Assembly (NCBI GenBank): GCA_013335115.1
Contig: JAAXWQ010000013.1
Span: 1 to 45,533, forward strand
Reading direction: 5' to 3'
Length of the DNA stretch: 45,533 nucleotides
Source of the DNA: Chlorobiaceae bacterium
GTDB taxonomy: Bacteria > Bacteroidota > Chlorobiia > Chlorobiales > Chlorobiaceae
The notes below the pieces were generated by a model that saw only the letters and a list, made by a program, of their open reading frames with translations, ran no database searches and was not told the DNA's origin. Below are positions 30,977 through 39,310 of this stretch, one piece after another. The first letter of the stretch is position 1; each line of letters starts with the position of its first letter. A program made the translations under genes and the position numbers.

Positions 30977-31249
30977 TCACATTGGAGTGAGTTCACGTTT
31001 CGACTCCGGAAAGTTCACAACGGCATCAACCCCAAACATCTCGACGGCTTTTCTGTCGTATTTTCTGGCGGCATCCTCAGCAGTTTTCCCGCCACCGCAG
31101 TAAACTTTTTCTTTCCTTCCGGGGACACGGATAAAAGCATCGTACCGGTCCGATCGTTTATTGTGCTTCACACCGAGAAACCCCGTCTTATTGGTCTTGT
31201 TGTCTCGGTGAAAAACGGCCTTTTCTTTTGGTGTGAATTTCCTTTCCAT
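30977..31249 (-). CDS. Stand-alone AP2-like DNA-binding protein
   Basis: A 90-residue protein that consists almost wholly of an AP2-like domain: TGFLGVKHNKRSDRYDAFIR, KTAEDAARKYDRKAVEMFG and VVNFPESKR. In phages the domain usually sits at the C-terminus of HNH homing endonucleases; here no HNH part is present. It follows the primase-helicase after 12 bases. DNA binding is likely, the role unknown; it might be a remnant of a homing endonuclease or a regulator. Confidence 0.78.
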   Translation of the reverse strand: MERKFTPKEKAVFHRDNKTNKTGFLGVKHNKRSDRYDAFIRVPGRKEKVYCGGGKTAEDAARKYDRKAVEMFGVDAVVNFPESKRELTPM

Positions 31250-31261
31250 AGCGATATTTGT

Positions 31262-33283
31262 TTAGTGTTTCATCAGCTTTGAAAACGTGCTCTCAGTGAT
31301 CATGTCGTTCATGATTTTGGCGGCCGTTACTTTGCTGCCGGTGACCAGAACGTCGCCTTTTTCCTCAAGCTGCTCGACCTGTTCCTTGAAGCTCTGGTTT
31401 TTCCTGCGATCACTCACGCCTTCGAGGTAAACCTTGTACCGATCTCGCCACGTCGCCAGCATGCATATACCGGCACCGATCCCGTCGGCTTCAATCGCTT
31501 CTTTGAGGGCTTTCAGCGCCGCGCGCATATTGGCGGTCATTTTCGGTCCCTTTTTGCCCTCAGTGGCCTCGTACAGCAGCACACAGCTATTCTCGTGCTT
31601 CCCTTCACCGTACCTGATCTGTTTGACGCTGAAGGAGATGGACGGCGGCGGTTCAATATCCTTGGTTTTCGTCCACTCGATCATTCCGTCGGCGCTCACC
31701 ATGATTTCGACGTCCATGGCGCCCTTCAGGGCTGACGATCCACGTGCTCGCTTGGTCTCGTTGTGGCCGGTGTGGTGAACGATGATTACGGCGCAGTTGT
31801 AGGTCTCCTGCAGGCGGTCACATTCCTTGATGAACAGTCCGGTATCCTTCGTGCTGTTCTCGTCGGCGTTTCCCGGGAGGGCTCGCGCCATAGTGTCGAT
31901 GATGATCATGACCGGCGGTTCCCCGAACTGAGCGGCCATCTCGTTGATCTCGGCGATCATGGCGACGATGTTCACAGGCTCGAAATCGATAGCCGTGCTC
32001 GATACCATCAGGCGGTTATACGGAACGGTGACGCTGTGGTGTGTCTCCCAGGCTTTCACGCGCCTCGGGATTGCGTGCCGGCCCTCGCCGCAGATGTAGA
32101 TGACGGGTCCGGCCTTTACCTTCTTTCCGTTCCACTCCTTCCCGGTAGCGCAACAGAGTGCCAGGTCGAACACGAGGAACGATTTGCCGGATCCGGACGG
32201 CCCGAATATCATCCCGGTGCAGGGTGACTCGATGGACTCGTCGACGAGGAACGACGGTTCCTTCAGTGTCATGCTTTTGGCATCGACGAAAAGGCGCTTG
32301 CGGGCCGCTGGACGCAATAAAAGCTCGCGGGTGACCTGTCCACCCTGTTGGAGCGCGAAGTCGTTCCAGTCGACCTTTGTCTCAGGCTCAGCGGGCGGAT
32401 AAATGACTGTACCGCGTCCGATCAGTTCGCGCGCCTTCTCGGCCAGTGTCACGCCAGGGTTTTTCATCTGCCGCGGGTTCTTCGGCGTCACGTTGTCGTT
32501 GTCGGCCGCGAAGATGATTTCAGAGGTCGGGTACATCACGGAGACTTTCCGGGCGATCTCCTGCAGGGTTGACGCGCTCACGGTCATGACGGCCGTTTTC
32601 CCGGTCGCCATATGGACGGTCATCGCGGTGGCGTAGCCCTCGCAGATGTAAACGACGTCGCGCTCGCCTTGGATGGTGTGGTAACAACCGGAGAACCGGC
32701 CCCCGTGGTTCACCTTCTTCGTTCCATCAGCGAAAATCCGTTGTACGGCCAAGAGTTCGGTTTCGTCACGCAGCGGGATGAGGATGGCGCCGGTTTCCGG
32801 GTGAAACCTCAGTCCGGGATCCGCGTTGACCTGCTTCTTGACCAGGTACGGATGATCTGGCGGGCAGGTCTCGCCCTCCATCCAGAGAGCCATAGAGACC
32901 TTCGCAGCATGGGCGCGCTTTTCCTCTTCGGTGACGGTCGGGATCGGTGGAGGTGTTGGGGTGTCCTCGGTGATGTTGAGGAAGTCGGCGATCATCATGG
33001 CGGCATCGGTCATTGTCACGCGCTCGCGTTGCGCGACCAGGTCGATCAGGTCGCCCCAGGACTCGCCAGCCGCGAAGTCTGACCCGACGCCGGTCGTCAT
33101 ATTGGTACTGCATGACTCGCCCCGCCCGCCCTCGATGCACCCGCACTGATATTCACCACCCTTCACGCGCCCGCCTGGCATCCAATGGTTAAGGACGGAT
33201 TCAATGTTCAGAAGCGCGACGGCCTTGATGGTGGCGAAGTCAACTTCCTTTTTCGGCGCGCCAAAATTGTTGAAGTCAAGCAT
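31262..33283 (-). CDS. Primase-helicase (Toprim + RepA-like ATPase)
   Basis: A 673-residue replication protein. A zinc-finger-like region lies at residues about 45-60 (YQCGCIEGGRGESC). The Toprim domain has YICEGYATAMTVHMATGKTA and IIFAADNDN. The RecA-like helicase has GMIFGPSGSGKSFLVFDLAL (Walker A), IIIDTMARALPG (Walker B) and AVIIVHHTGHNETKRARGSS. Such proteins prime and unwind at the phage origin. It is the only replicative helicase candidate besides the SF2 enzyme, and no phage DNA polymerase was found, so host polymerase is expected. Confidence 0.92.
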   Translation of the reverse strand: MLDFNNFGAPKKEVDFATIKAVALLNIESVLNHWMPGGRVKGGEYQCGCIEGGRGESCSTNMTTGVGSDFAAGESWGDLIDLVAQRERVTMTDAAMMIADFLNITEDTPTPPPIPTVTEEEKRAHAAKVSMALWMEGETCPPDHPYLVKKQVNADPGLRFHPETGAILIPLRDETELLAVQRIFADGTKKVNHGGRFSGCYHTIQGERDVVYICEGYATAMTVHMATGKTAVMTVSASTLQEIARKVSVMYPTSEIIFAADNDNVTPKNPRQMKNPGVTLAEKARELIGRGTVIYPPAEPETKVDWNDFALQQGGQVTRELLLRPAARKRLFVDAKSMTLKEPSFLVDESIESPCTGMIFGPSGSGKSFLVFDLALCCATGKEWNGKKVKAGPVIYICGEGRHAIPRRVKAWETHHSVTVPYNRLMVSSTAIDFEPVNIVAMIAEINEMAAQFGEPPVMIIIDTMARALPGNADENSTKDTGLFIKECDRLQETYNCAVIIVHHTGHNETKRARGSSALKGAMDVEIMVSADGMIEWTKTKDIEPPPSISFSVKQIRYGEGKHENSCVLLYEATEGKKGPKMTANMRAALKALKEAIEADGIGAGICMLATWRDRYKVYLEGVSDRRKNQSFKEQVEQLEEKGDVLVTGSKVTAAKIMNDMITESTFSKLMKH

Positions 33284-33518
33284 TTGTGCTCCTGTTTTTC
33301 CGCTTCTCCGCCCACCCCATCACCAACTTTCGGCCGGCCTCGGTGTAAATGACGGCGGACCCGACCTTGTTCCAGTGCCTTCCTTGTTTAAGTCTCGGCC
33401 CGTAGGTGTATTTTCCGACCTTCTGGCCGGTCCGCATTGTCCAGAGTGATTGCTTGTTGTACCCGGATTCTCGGGCGACTACCGATTCGTGGTATCCGAT
33501 TGTGATTGTCATGATCAT
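33276..33518 (-). CDS. Small hypothetical protein, possibly DNA-binding
   Basis: An 80-residue basic protein, MIMTITIGYHESVVARESGY at the start. A second ATG two codons on (33512) is an equally good start. SVVARESGYNKQSLWTMRTG could be a helix-turn-helix, and the end is basic (KLVMGWAEKRKNRS). It overlaps the primase-helicase by 8 bases. No family recognised. Confidence 0.5.
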   Translation of the reverse strand: MIMTITIGYHESVVARESGYNKQSLWTMRTGQKVGKYTYGPRLKQGRHWNKVGSAVIYTEAGRKLVMGWAEKRKNRSTNA

Positions 33519-33522
33519 TTTC

Positions 33523-33672
33523 TCAGTTTAAACTCCACCGGCAGACCATGCCGACGTAAAAATGAAATCCCCACACCGGGACCAGGCACATCCGAGTGAA
33601 TTCGAGTGCCGGTCGACAATACTCCGGCCGCCAGGGCAGCCGGATTCTGTTTTGGCTGAATTGAGCGCTCAC
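33523..33672 (-). CDS. Possible short ORF in the gap before 33518 (tentative)
   Basis: A GTG at 33672 overlaps the TGA of the DUF3560-like gene (GTGA) with GGGGAA upstream, and opens a 49-residue frame beginning MSAQFSQNRIRLPW. The same 150-bp gap also has a second open frame ending RRHGLPVEFKLRK without a good start. Codon use does not clearly favour either. The gap may be non-coding. Confidence 0.25.
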   Translation of the reverse strand: MSAQFSQNRIRLPWRPEYCRPALEFTRMCLVPVWGFHFYVGMVCRWSLN

Positions 33673-34532
33673 GCGTCGTTCCCCGTCAGCAATCTTATGA
33701 CCTGGCGGGCAGCGTATGAGGCATTACCAGTGATCTTCCGTTGCCAGCAATTCCCATCGCGCCGGCTGAACACAAACCCGTATCGGCGCATGTTCAGGCC
33801 AGTTCTTTCGCATAACTCACGGTAGATGGCGACCGATTCGAAATCAATCTGGATGCGGTTCAGGTCAGGGTCGACGATCACCGCAAACCCCTCATACTCT
33901 TTCCGGCTGTACTCGATGGATCCGGCGCGCTCCAGTTCTTCGATACGCTTTTTCGTGGCGTTGATCTTGGCGTTGTTGTTCGAAAGCTGGAACCCCTGGA
34001 ACCCGATTTCCCATCGAGCTCCTTCGAAGAGTTTGACCGCCGTGGCTTCCTTGAACCCAAGTGCGACCAGCTTTTCGATCTTCTCACTCGTCGCTTCGTT
34101 TTTGGGCTTGCGCTGGATGATCTTATTCGCAGCCTTCATCATCTCCTGCACCTCTTCGAGCTTCGCCAGCTTCTCACGCAGAGCCTCGATCGCGTCCGGA
34201 TCGTCGCTTGAAATGGTGCAATTGCTTTCGGCGGCAGCCGCTCGTGCGGCAAGGCTTTTCGCTTCCCGGTCAAGCTCGACGGATTTGGTGGCATAGTTGC
34301 CGATGCGGTCAGCATCCCGGCGCGCCCGTTTTTCCGAGTGGTGCCCGACAAGGATCGGCTGACCGAACGGGATCTGATCGGCAAGGCGCTTGCTGGCGTT
34401 GTAAGCTGCATCTGAAGCTGCGGCCTTTTTCTCTGCCCGACCAGTCAAGCGGTCGATGCGGTTCTGTTTGATTTTGTTGTAGTCGTTGCGTCCCATGGTT
34501 GTGTTGTGGTTTTGTGGTTGAGTGATCATCAT
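33669..34532 (-). CDS. DUF3560-like protein
   Basis: A 287-residue protein. The core IPFGQPILVGHHSEKRARRD followed by ADRIGNYATKSVEL is the signature of DUF3560 proteins, found on plasmids and phages, preceded by IKQNRIDRLTGRAEKKAAA. A coiled-coil middle follows (DAIEALREKLAKLEEVQEMM), then a C-terminal domain (IDFESVAIYRELCERTGLNM). The start at 34532 has AAAGGA upstream and overlaps the previous stop; a start at 34496 (MGRNDY) is also possible. Function unknown. Confidence 0.7.
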   Translation of the reverse strand: MMITQPQNHNTTMGRNDYNKIKQNRIDRLTGRAEKKAAASDAAYNASKRLADQIPFGQPILVGHHSEKRARRDADRIGNYATKSVELDREAKSLAARAAAAESNCTISSDDPDAIEALREKLAKLEEVQEMMKAANKIIQRKPKNEATSEKIEKLVALGFKEATAVKLFEGARWEIGFQGFQLSNNNAKINATKKRIEELERAGSIEYSRKEYEGFAVIVDPDLNRIQIDFESVAIYRELCERTGLNMRRYGFVFSRRDGNCWQRKITGNASYAARQVIRLLTGNDA

Positions 34533-34735
34533 TCCTTTTCAATTTCCGACCCATCGGCCTCGATGACACTCGACAAAGTATACGTATCGGTCCATTCAGC
34601 GTCGCATTCCGAGCAAAACACCTGCTGGCGTACTCCTGTTTCGTCGATATCGAAAGCCTTGCCGGAGATATCATAGCTCCCACAATAGGGGCACCGGCAC
34701 CCCCCGGTATTAATGTAACTGGAAAAGTCTGGCAT
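34529..34735 (-). CDS. Small zinc-ribbon-like protein
   Basis: A 68-residue protein with two CxxC knuckles, CRCPYCGSYDI and QVFCSECDAEW, in the standard spacing of a zinc ribbon, and an acidic tail (EADGSEIEKE). The leader is CA-rich (CCACCAAAAACCACAACC) with no Shine-Dalgarno sequence and is preceded by a hairpin (34762-34781). It is similar in type to other short phage zinc-ribbon proteins. Partner unknown. Confidence 0.7.
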   Translation of the reverse strand: MPDFSSYINTGGCRCPYCGSYDISGKAFDIDETGVRQQVFCSECDAEWTDTYTLSSVIEADGSEIEKE

Positions 34736-34754
34736 GGTTGTGGTTTTTGGTGGA

Positions 34755-34782
34755 TAAAAATGCCCCTGGTCTCGCCGGGGCC
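34755..34782 (-). terminator. Hairpin with T-run before the zinc-ribbon gene
   Basis: On the minus strand GCCCC (34781-34777) pairs with GGGGC (34766-34762) around a 10-nt loop, followed by ATTTTT. It could be a weak terminator of the preceding gene or a leader hairpin, since the next start codon is 27 bases on. A related hairpin stands at 39311-39330. Confidence 0.5.
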
Positions 34783-34798
34783 TGTTGGTGGTAAGTAC

Positions 34799-35026
34799 TC
34801 AGGACGCATTTATTTTGCCTATTAGCTTAACCATATCTTTCAGTTCATCGAAATTATCTTTCAAAACGAACTGAACATCACTCGCGGTCATACCAGACCA
34901 GCACGTCCCGTCACAAAAGTTTTTGATCGCGATGTCTATCTCATGACCCTGTGCTTCCGATTTCACGAAAAACTCTTCGCCATCAGAAGTAATAAAGACA
35001 GGGATCTCTCGCTTTTCTGTTTTCAT
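34799..35026 (-). CDS. Small hypothetical protein
   Basis: A 75-residue acidic protein, MKTEKREIPVFITSDGEEFF at the start, mixed alpha/beta, with two Cys in NFCDGTCWSGM. The AT-rich 90-base stretch upstream (35027-35116) may hold a promoter but I cannot place one firmly. The gene is followed by a terminator-like hairpin (34755-34782). No family recognised. Confidence 0.55.
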   Translation of the reverse strand: MKTEKREIPVFITSDGEEFFVKSEAQGHEIDIAIKNFCDGTCWSGMTASDVQFVLKDNFDELKDMVKLIGKINAS

Positions 35027-35116
35027 GTTTGGCCCCGTTTCGTTTGGTGGTCAGGCACTCCGTTGCCTTCTGATATAAAGGTAAAAAAGTTATTAATATC
35101 ATCCTAATAAAAAGCA

Positions 35117-35863
35117 TCATGTTGACCAGCACGCCTCCCTGAAATCGCACCACTTGCATTTGTAGAAATTGCGGTCACCCGAACACCTCTGACACCACCG
35201 CCCTTCATTCGTCGCGGTGATCACCCCGTGAACCCTCGCGCGCCCGAGCTGCGCCTCCACCTCGTCATAGTTGTAGATGGTGTGGTGCATTTCCATCGTG
35301 TCGGCGTTGATGACGGTGTAGAGGCATCGCGGCAGTTCGAGGTACGCCATGTACTGGTGGATCTGCCCCCAGTAGGTCGAACTGTACTCTTTCAGGCCCT
35401 TATCAACGACCTGTTTCCAGTACTTTGAACCGAGACACTTACATTCCCACAAGGCAGGGAGTTCGATCGGGCAGATGACCCCGTTCCTCGTCAGGATCTC
35501 CCGCCATCCCGTGACGACGTCATCCACGCTCCCGCGGTACTCTCCGCCAAAGTCCTGAAATGATCGGCCCGTGCGTGTTGTCCCGAATAAGAACCCGGCA
35601 TCCTTCAACCACTTGCGCGCCTTGGCTTCGTATGTGTGGCCGCGGTCAAATATCCGGAGGTTTCGCGCTTCCGGTCGCTTCCTCTCGATCAGGCCGTGGG
35701 CAGCAAGCAGTTGGAACTGCACGTACCTTTCGCATTCATGCCCGACCACCGAAGCGCCCAGGTAGTGCCGTCGTTGCGATTCCTCGGCCGTGGCGGCAAT
35801 CGGCCCGTCAATCAGGTAATTGATGCGGTCGGTGAACGCCGTCTTTGAATTGAAGTCGATCAT
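35117..35863 (-). CDS. Cas4/RecB-like PD-(D/E)XK nuclease
   Basis: A 248-residue nuclease-like protein. The core has GEYRGSVDDVV (Asp) and LPALWECKCLGSKYW (E-x-K), the PD-(D/E)XK residues, and YWGQIHQYMAYL (QxxxY). A Cys lies early (GHECERYVQF) and three near the end (CQRC, then CKWCDFREAC), the layout that binds an iron-sulphur cluster in Cas4/AddB-type nucleases. It probably resects DNA ends for recombination with the Sak4-like and SSB-like proteins in this operon. Confidence 0.82.
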   Translation of the reverse strand: MIDFNSKTAFTDRINYLIDGPIAATAEESQRRHYLGASVVGHECERYVQFQLLAAHGLIERKRPEARNLRIFDRGHTYEAKARKWLKDAGFLFGTTRTGRSFQDFGGEYRGSVDDVVTGWREILTRNGVICPIELPALWECKCLGSKYWKQVVDKGLKEYSSTYWGQIHQYMAYLELPRCLYTVINADTMEMHHTIYNYDEVEAQLGRARVHGVITATNEGRWCQRCSGDRNFYKCKWCDFREACWST

Positions 35864-35878
35864 GGTTTGGTGTCCTGG

Positions 35879-36241
35879 TTAAAATGGTGCGGTCATCAAG
35901 TCGTTCCAGAGTGCTTCCGTCATCGGGCGTCCGATGACATCAGTCTCGATGTACTGCCGGGCAACGGACCAGGGCGCTTTCAGGTCCTGCAGCGTCTCGC
36001 GCAGGGTTTTCCCTCCTGGTTGCCACCACCGGTAATCAGGGTGACAGTCGAGCGGGATCACGAGTTCCCCACCCTTTGCGATGTAGGGAAGTTTCCAGCC
36101 GTCGGCCGGAACCTCGTCGCCGATGGACGAGAGGACGGACTGGCAGACGGCAAGGATCTCGGTTTTCGTGCAGTCCATAAAGGACTTGTTCAGGAGGCCG
36201 TCGGCCTGAAGGCGCTCGGCAAGGTGTGGTAAGTTGATCAT
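35879..36241 (-). CDS. Hypothetical phage protein
   Basis: A 120-residue protein from ATG at 36241, which overlaps the upstream stop (ATGA). Segments LPHLAERLQADGLLNKSFMD and GKTLRETLQDLKAPWSVARQ look like a recurring phage family, with an aromatic PDYRWWQPGG between. No function known. It sits between the TGT/DpdA-like gene and the nuclease. Confidence 0.6.
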   Translation of the reverse strand: MINLPHLAERLQADGLLNKSFMDCTKTEILAVCQSVLSSIGDEVPADGWKLPYIAKGGELVIPLDCHPDYRWWQPGGKTLRETLQDLKAPWSVARQYIETDVIGRPMTEALWNDLMTAPF

Positions 36242-36963
36242 GTCCAAAGTTGCATTTGAGTTGATGGTTTCCAGGTCGCGGCGCTGTTATGGCACTCGAT
36301 CCGATCGGCGATGATGCAAGCAGATTGTGCCGCGGTCGGAGGCTTGTACATGCCGAACCTGGTATTGCTTTTTGAGTTCATGACGGCGTTCGTCGAGTCG
36401 GCGGAAGCAAGCGGAAGACGTCCGAATATCTCAGGGTCCAACATTCGGAGCCCGTGCAGCTTCACTCGTGGCTTGCCATTGATGCAGCAGACCTCCATGA
36501 TCTGTTCCATACGGGTCCACCATGACGCGGTTCCCGGGTTTGGCCACTGTCCTGAGCTCCCGATTGCGATACGCGGAAACTCCTTGATGACGCGCTCGAG
36601 GTGGTCGAGTGATTCGTGCATGTGGTAGACAGGCATGGCATGGCGAACACGGAGCCCATACTTGAACATGAGCTTCCAGTTTGCTCTCTCGTCCCCCTCG
36701 ATGTCGTCCGGGATGATCCAGAAGTCGAACCCCGGATGACTTGCCCACTCGCTCACCCATTCAAGGTATTCGTCCCAGTCTGGCGTATGACCGCGTTTCC
36801 AGGCGCTGAAAGCCCCGTTGTCGAGACAGAAGGACTGGCAACACTCGGCGGCGACCGCGATATCATCAGGGCGCGCGAATGACACGAGAGCGTGCCGCGC
36901 TTGGTAGAATCTCGGGAGGTCTGCGCTCACGCCTCCGCAGGGTGTGCCGTGGTAATGGATCAC
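36238..36963 (-). CDS. TGT/DpdA-like TIM-barrel protein (candidate DNA base modification)
   Basis: A 241-residue protein from a GTG at 36963 that overlaps the helicase stop (GTGA). LDNGAFSAWKRGHTPDWDEY, FWIIPDDIEGDERANWKLM, MPVYHMHESLDHLERVIKEF and IAIGSSGQW follow the layout of tRNA-guanine transglycosylase paralogues, including phage DpdA, which exchange a guanine base for a 7-deazaguanine. VKLHGLRMLDPEIF and ASADSTN match the barrel end. No preQ0 synthesis genes are present, so the base would come from the host. Family placement is by pattern reading and needs a profile search. Confidence 0.6.
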   Translation of the reverse strand: MIHYHGTPCGGVSADLPRFYQARHALVSFARPDDIAVAAECCQSFCLDNGAFSAWKRGHTPDWDEYLEWVSEWASHPGFDFWIIPDDIEGDERANWKLMFKYGLRVRHAMPVYHMHESLDHLERVIKEFPRIAIGSSGQWPNPGTASWWTRMEQIMEVCCINGKPRVKLHGLRMLDPEIFGRLPLASADSTNAVMNSKSNTRFGMYKPPTAAQSACIIADRIECHNSAATWKPSTQMQLWT

Positions 36964-38687
36964 CCAGCCACCCCCAGCGCCCGCTCGATGGCGGCTCGGT
37001 TGAAGTGGAACGACGCATGACAAGCGGCCCCGTACTTTGTGAATCCGCTGTTCCCCATCATATCGACTTCCGCCTGGTATCCGAACCGGTTCAGTATCTC
37101 GACCTGCTTCTCGGTCGCCGGATCGTCCAGCCATCGCTTTGACTTCCGTGCAGCCTTGTCGGTCTCGTACTGCCTTAAGAAGTCATCTGCCGCACTCATC
37201 GCCTGCAGCCGGCCGGTCACGGCCAGGCAGTAGACCCTTTTATCGTCCTGCTTTTTCCCCATCGCATAAAAAGTCTCACCCTTGTCCGGAGAGAACACCC
37301 CGGCCCATGCCGAGAACCCCGTCGCCATCAGGCATGTGTCAGTTCCGAAAAGGTCCAGCCACCTGAACGGCGAAGCGTTCAGGATGTCGAGCTCGGTCAG
37401 GCTGACCTCAGTCACCTCGGAGACCTTCCCGTCCAGCCGCTCGAACTCGAACCCGCAGAACGGACAACGCTTCGTCTGCGCCGGCACCTCAGCTCCGCAC
37501 CCCTCGCTGCCGCTCCGGTCCGGGAATTTGTAGACCATGCCGGGCGCATAGAATTCCGGACAAATCTTTGTCACCGGCTTGCCCTTGGCATCGGTGCCGG
37601 CCTCTTCGTGCAGTCCGTCCTCTTGGTCGAGGTTGCCGTGGGTCAAAAGGGATGTGCCGAAGTCGAGGATGATGCAGTCGCGTTTGATCACTCCAGGATA
37701 AAGCTCGGGATCCACGGTCCGAAGCCCGCGCCCGGCCATCTGGATCATGGGCGATTTTTCCGAGCACTGCCGGAGCAGGATCACGCAGGAAACCGGCTGA
37801 CTGTCGTACCCCTCAGTGAGGACGGCAACGTTCACGATGACTTGCAGGTCGCCCTTGTCGAACCTGAACAGCATGCTTTTGCGGTCACCGTCACTCATGT
37901 CGCCGGTGATCACCCCGGAAGAAATGCCGGCGGCTTTGAAGGCGTCGCACACGTCGATGGCGTGTTGGATCGTCGCGCAGAAAACGATGGTCTTGCGGCC
38001 AGAGGCCTTCTCGCGCCAGTGTCGGATAACCTCGCCGTTGATGGCCGTGGTGTCGAGGATATTGGCGACTTCCGTCTGGTCACCGAAGGCAGACAGGTTC
38101 TTGATTGCGGCCAGTTCTTGCTGCGCCCCGACATTCACCACGAAGGCGCGCGGCGGGACCAGGAACCCGAGCCCGACAAGCTCTCTGATTGTGATCTTGT
38201 CGGCGACGTTGTCGAAGTACTTCCTCAGGCTCTTTCTGTCGCCCCTCTCAGGGGTCGCTGTGAAGCCCGAAAGCATCAAGTCGGGGTTTCTATCCTTGCA
38301 AGCGTCGATGATGGCCTGATAAGTCGGTGCGACGATGTGGTGTGTTTCGTCGACGATGACGTGATCAAAAGCCGGGATATACTCGAGATTTCGCGTGAGG
38401 GTCTGTTGCATCGCAAACACGGCCTTCCCGCCGAAGCTCTTCTCATCAGCGGTGAACTGCGAGATTCGCCATTCAGGGTTGACCTTCAGGAACTTGGAAG
38501 CGTTCTGCTGCACGAGCTCCTGCCGGTGCTGGAGGATCAGGGTTTTCCCGTCGACCTCCCCGGCAAGTGATGCAAGCATGATCGTTTTCCCGGCACCCGT
38601 GGATGCGACGATCATGGTGTTTCCCTTCTTCTTTAGCGCCGCCTTGCCTCGCTGAACGGCTCGGTTCTGGTATGGTCGGAGGATCAT
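36960..38687 (-). CDS. SF2 DEAD/DEAH-box helicase
   Basis: A 575-residue helicase from ATG at 38687 (MILRPYQNRAVQRGKAAL), the start that places the Q-like RPYQ motif at the N-terminus. Motif I is MIVASTGAGKTIM, motif II is DETHHIVAP, motif III is SGFTATP and motif VI is IQMAGRGLRTVDPEL. Then CPFCGFEFE gives part of a zinc site. The type is that of phage and RecQ/YejH-like (RadD) helicases. It probably remodels recombination or replication forks. It is coupled to the TGT/DpdA-like gene by GTGA. Confidence 0.9.
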   Translation of the reverse strand: MILRPYQNRAVQRGKAALKKKGNTMIVASTGAGKTIMLASLAGEVDGKTLILQHRQELVQQNASKFLKVNPEWRISQFTADEKSFGGKAVFAMQQTLTRNLEYIPAFDHVIVDETHHIVAPTYQAIIDACKDRNPDLMLSGFTATPERGDRKSLRKYFDNVADKITIRELVGLGFLVPPRAFVVNVGAQQELAAIKNLSAFGDQTEVANILDTTAINGEVIRHWREKASGRKTIVFCATIQHAIDVCDAFKAAGISSGVITGDMSDGDRKSMLFRFDKGDLQVIVNVAVLTEGYDSQPVSCVILLRQCSEKSPMIQMAGRGLRTVDPELYPGVIKRDCIILDFGTSLLTHGNLDQEDGLHEEAGTDAKGKPVTKICPEFYAPGMVYKFPDRSGSEGCGAEVPAQTKRCPFCGFEFERLDGKVSEVTEVSLTELDILNASPFRWLDLFGTDTCLMATGFSAWAGVFSPDKGETFYAMGKKQDDKRVYCLAVTGRLQAMSAADDFLRQYETDKAARKSKRWLDDPATEKQVEILNRFGYQAEVDMMGNSGFTKYGAACHASFHFNRAAIERALGVAG

Positions 38688-38689
38688 GC

Positions 38690-39280
38690 TTATCTCCCGA
38701 TTCGCATTGGCATGATCAAACCGCGCCACTCTCCATTTTCCGCATCCGGCTTTACCGCGCACGGGCTTGTGGGTCCGTAGAATGTCATGATCATACCGCC
38801 ATACCGATGACTTGCCCGACAGAACCCATCAAATGCCGCGACTATTCCCGGGTCAAAGCACATGACGTTTTGAGAACTCGAATCTCCATCCGGCCATACT
38901 TTCTGAGTGTTAGGGAACTTTTCGGTGGTGAGCGGATAAATCTCCTGCCTGATCATCTTAGGAGACCAGTCTTTTATCGTCTTTCCGCGAACATCAACTC
39001 CGTCACCTCTTTTGATCGGTTCGAATATTGTGACAGTCGCCATGCGCCCTTTGACAACCAAGGCCCTGCGGTCTTTGCTTGTGACCGGGAACACCTCGAT
39101 GGGTAATACACAGTCATTTCGGATTCCGACGCTGAACTCTTCATCGATCCACTCGATCAAAGTGTGTCCATTAGTAGCCTCAAACACTTTACGTTTTTTA
39201 TCAAAACGCACCCCGTGCATCGCAGGCCGCAAGGAACACGTTGACACGAACGGCCTGATCATTTTCTGTGTAGCCTTCAT
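38690..39280 (-). CDS. DNA sliding-clamp-like protein (DnaN-related)
   Basis: A 196-residue protein starting MKATQKMIRPFVSTCSLRPA. It follows the pattern of beta-clamp domains: RKVFEATNGHTLIEW (as in ATDGHRLA), CVLPIEVF (as in IIPR), EKFPNTQKVWP (as in FPDYxxVIP) and the C-terminal GLIMPMRI (as in MPMRL). It is about half the length of bacterial DnaN (366), so it holds roughly two domains. It may act as a clamp or as a decoy for host clamp partners. The leader is CA-rich and preceded by a hairpin. Confidence 0.7.
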   Translation of the reverse strand: MKATQKMIRPFVSTCSLRPAMHGVRFDKKRKVFEATNGHTLIEWIDEEFSVGIRNDCVLPIEVFPVTSKDRRALVVKGRMATVTIFEPIKRGDGVDVRGKTIKDWSPKMIRQEIYPLTTEKFPNTQKVWPDGDSSSQNVMCFDPGIVAAFDGFCRASHRYGGMIMTFYGPTSPCAVKPDAENGEWRGLIMPMRIGR

Positions 39281-39310
39281 TTCTGGTCTGGTTTGGTGGT
39301 TGAAAATTTT

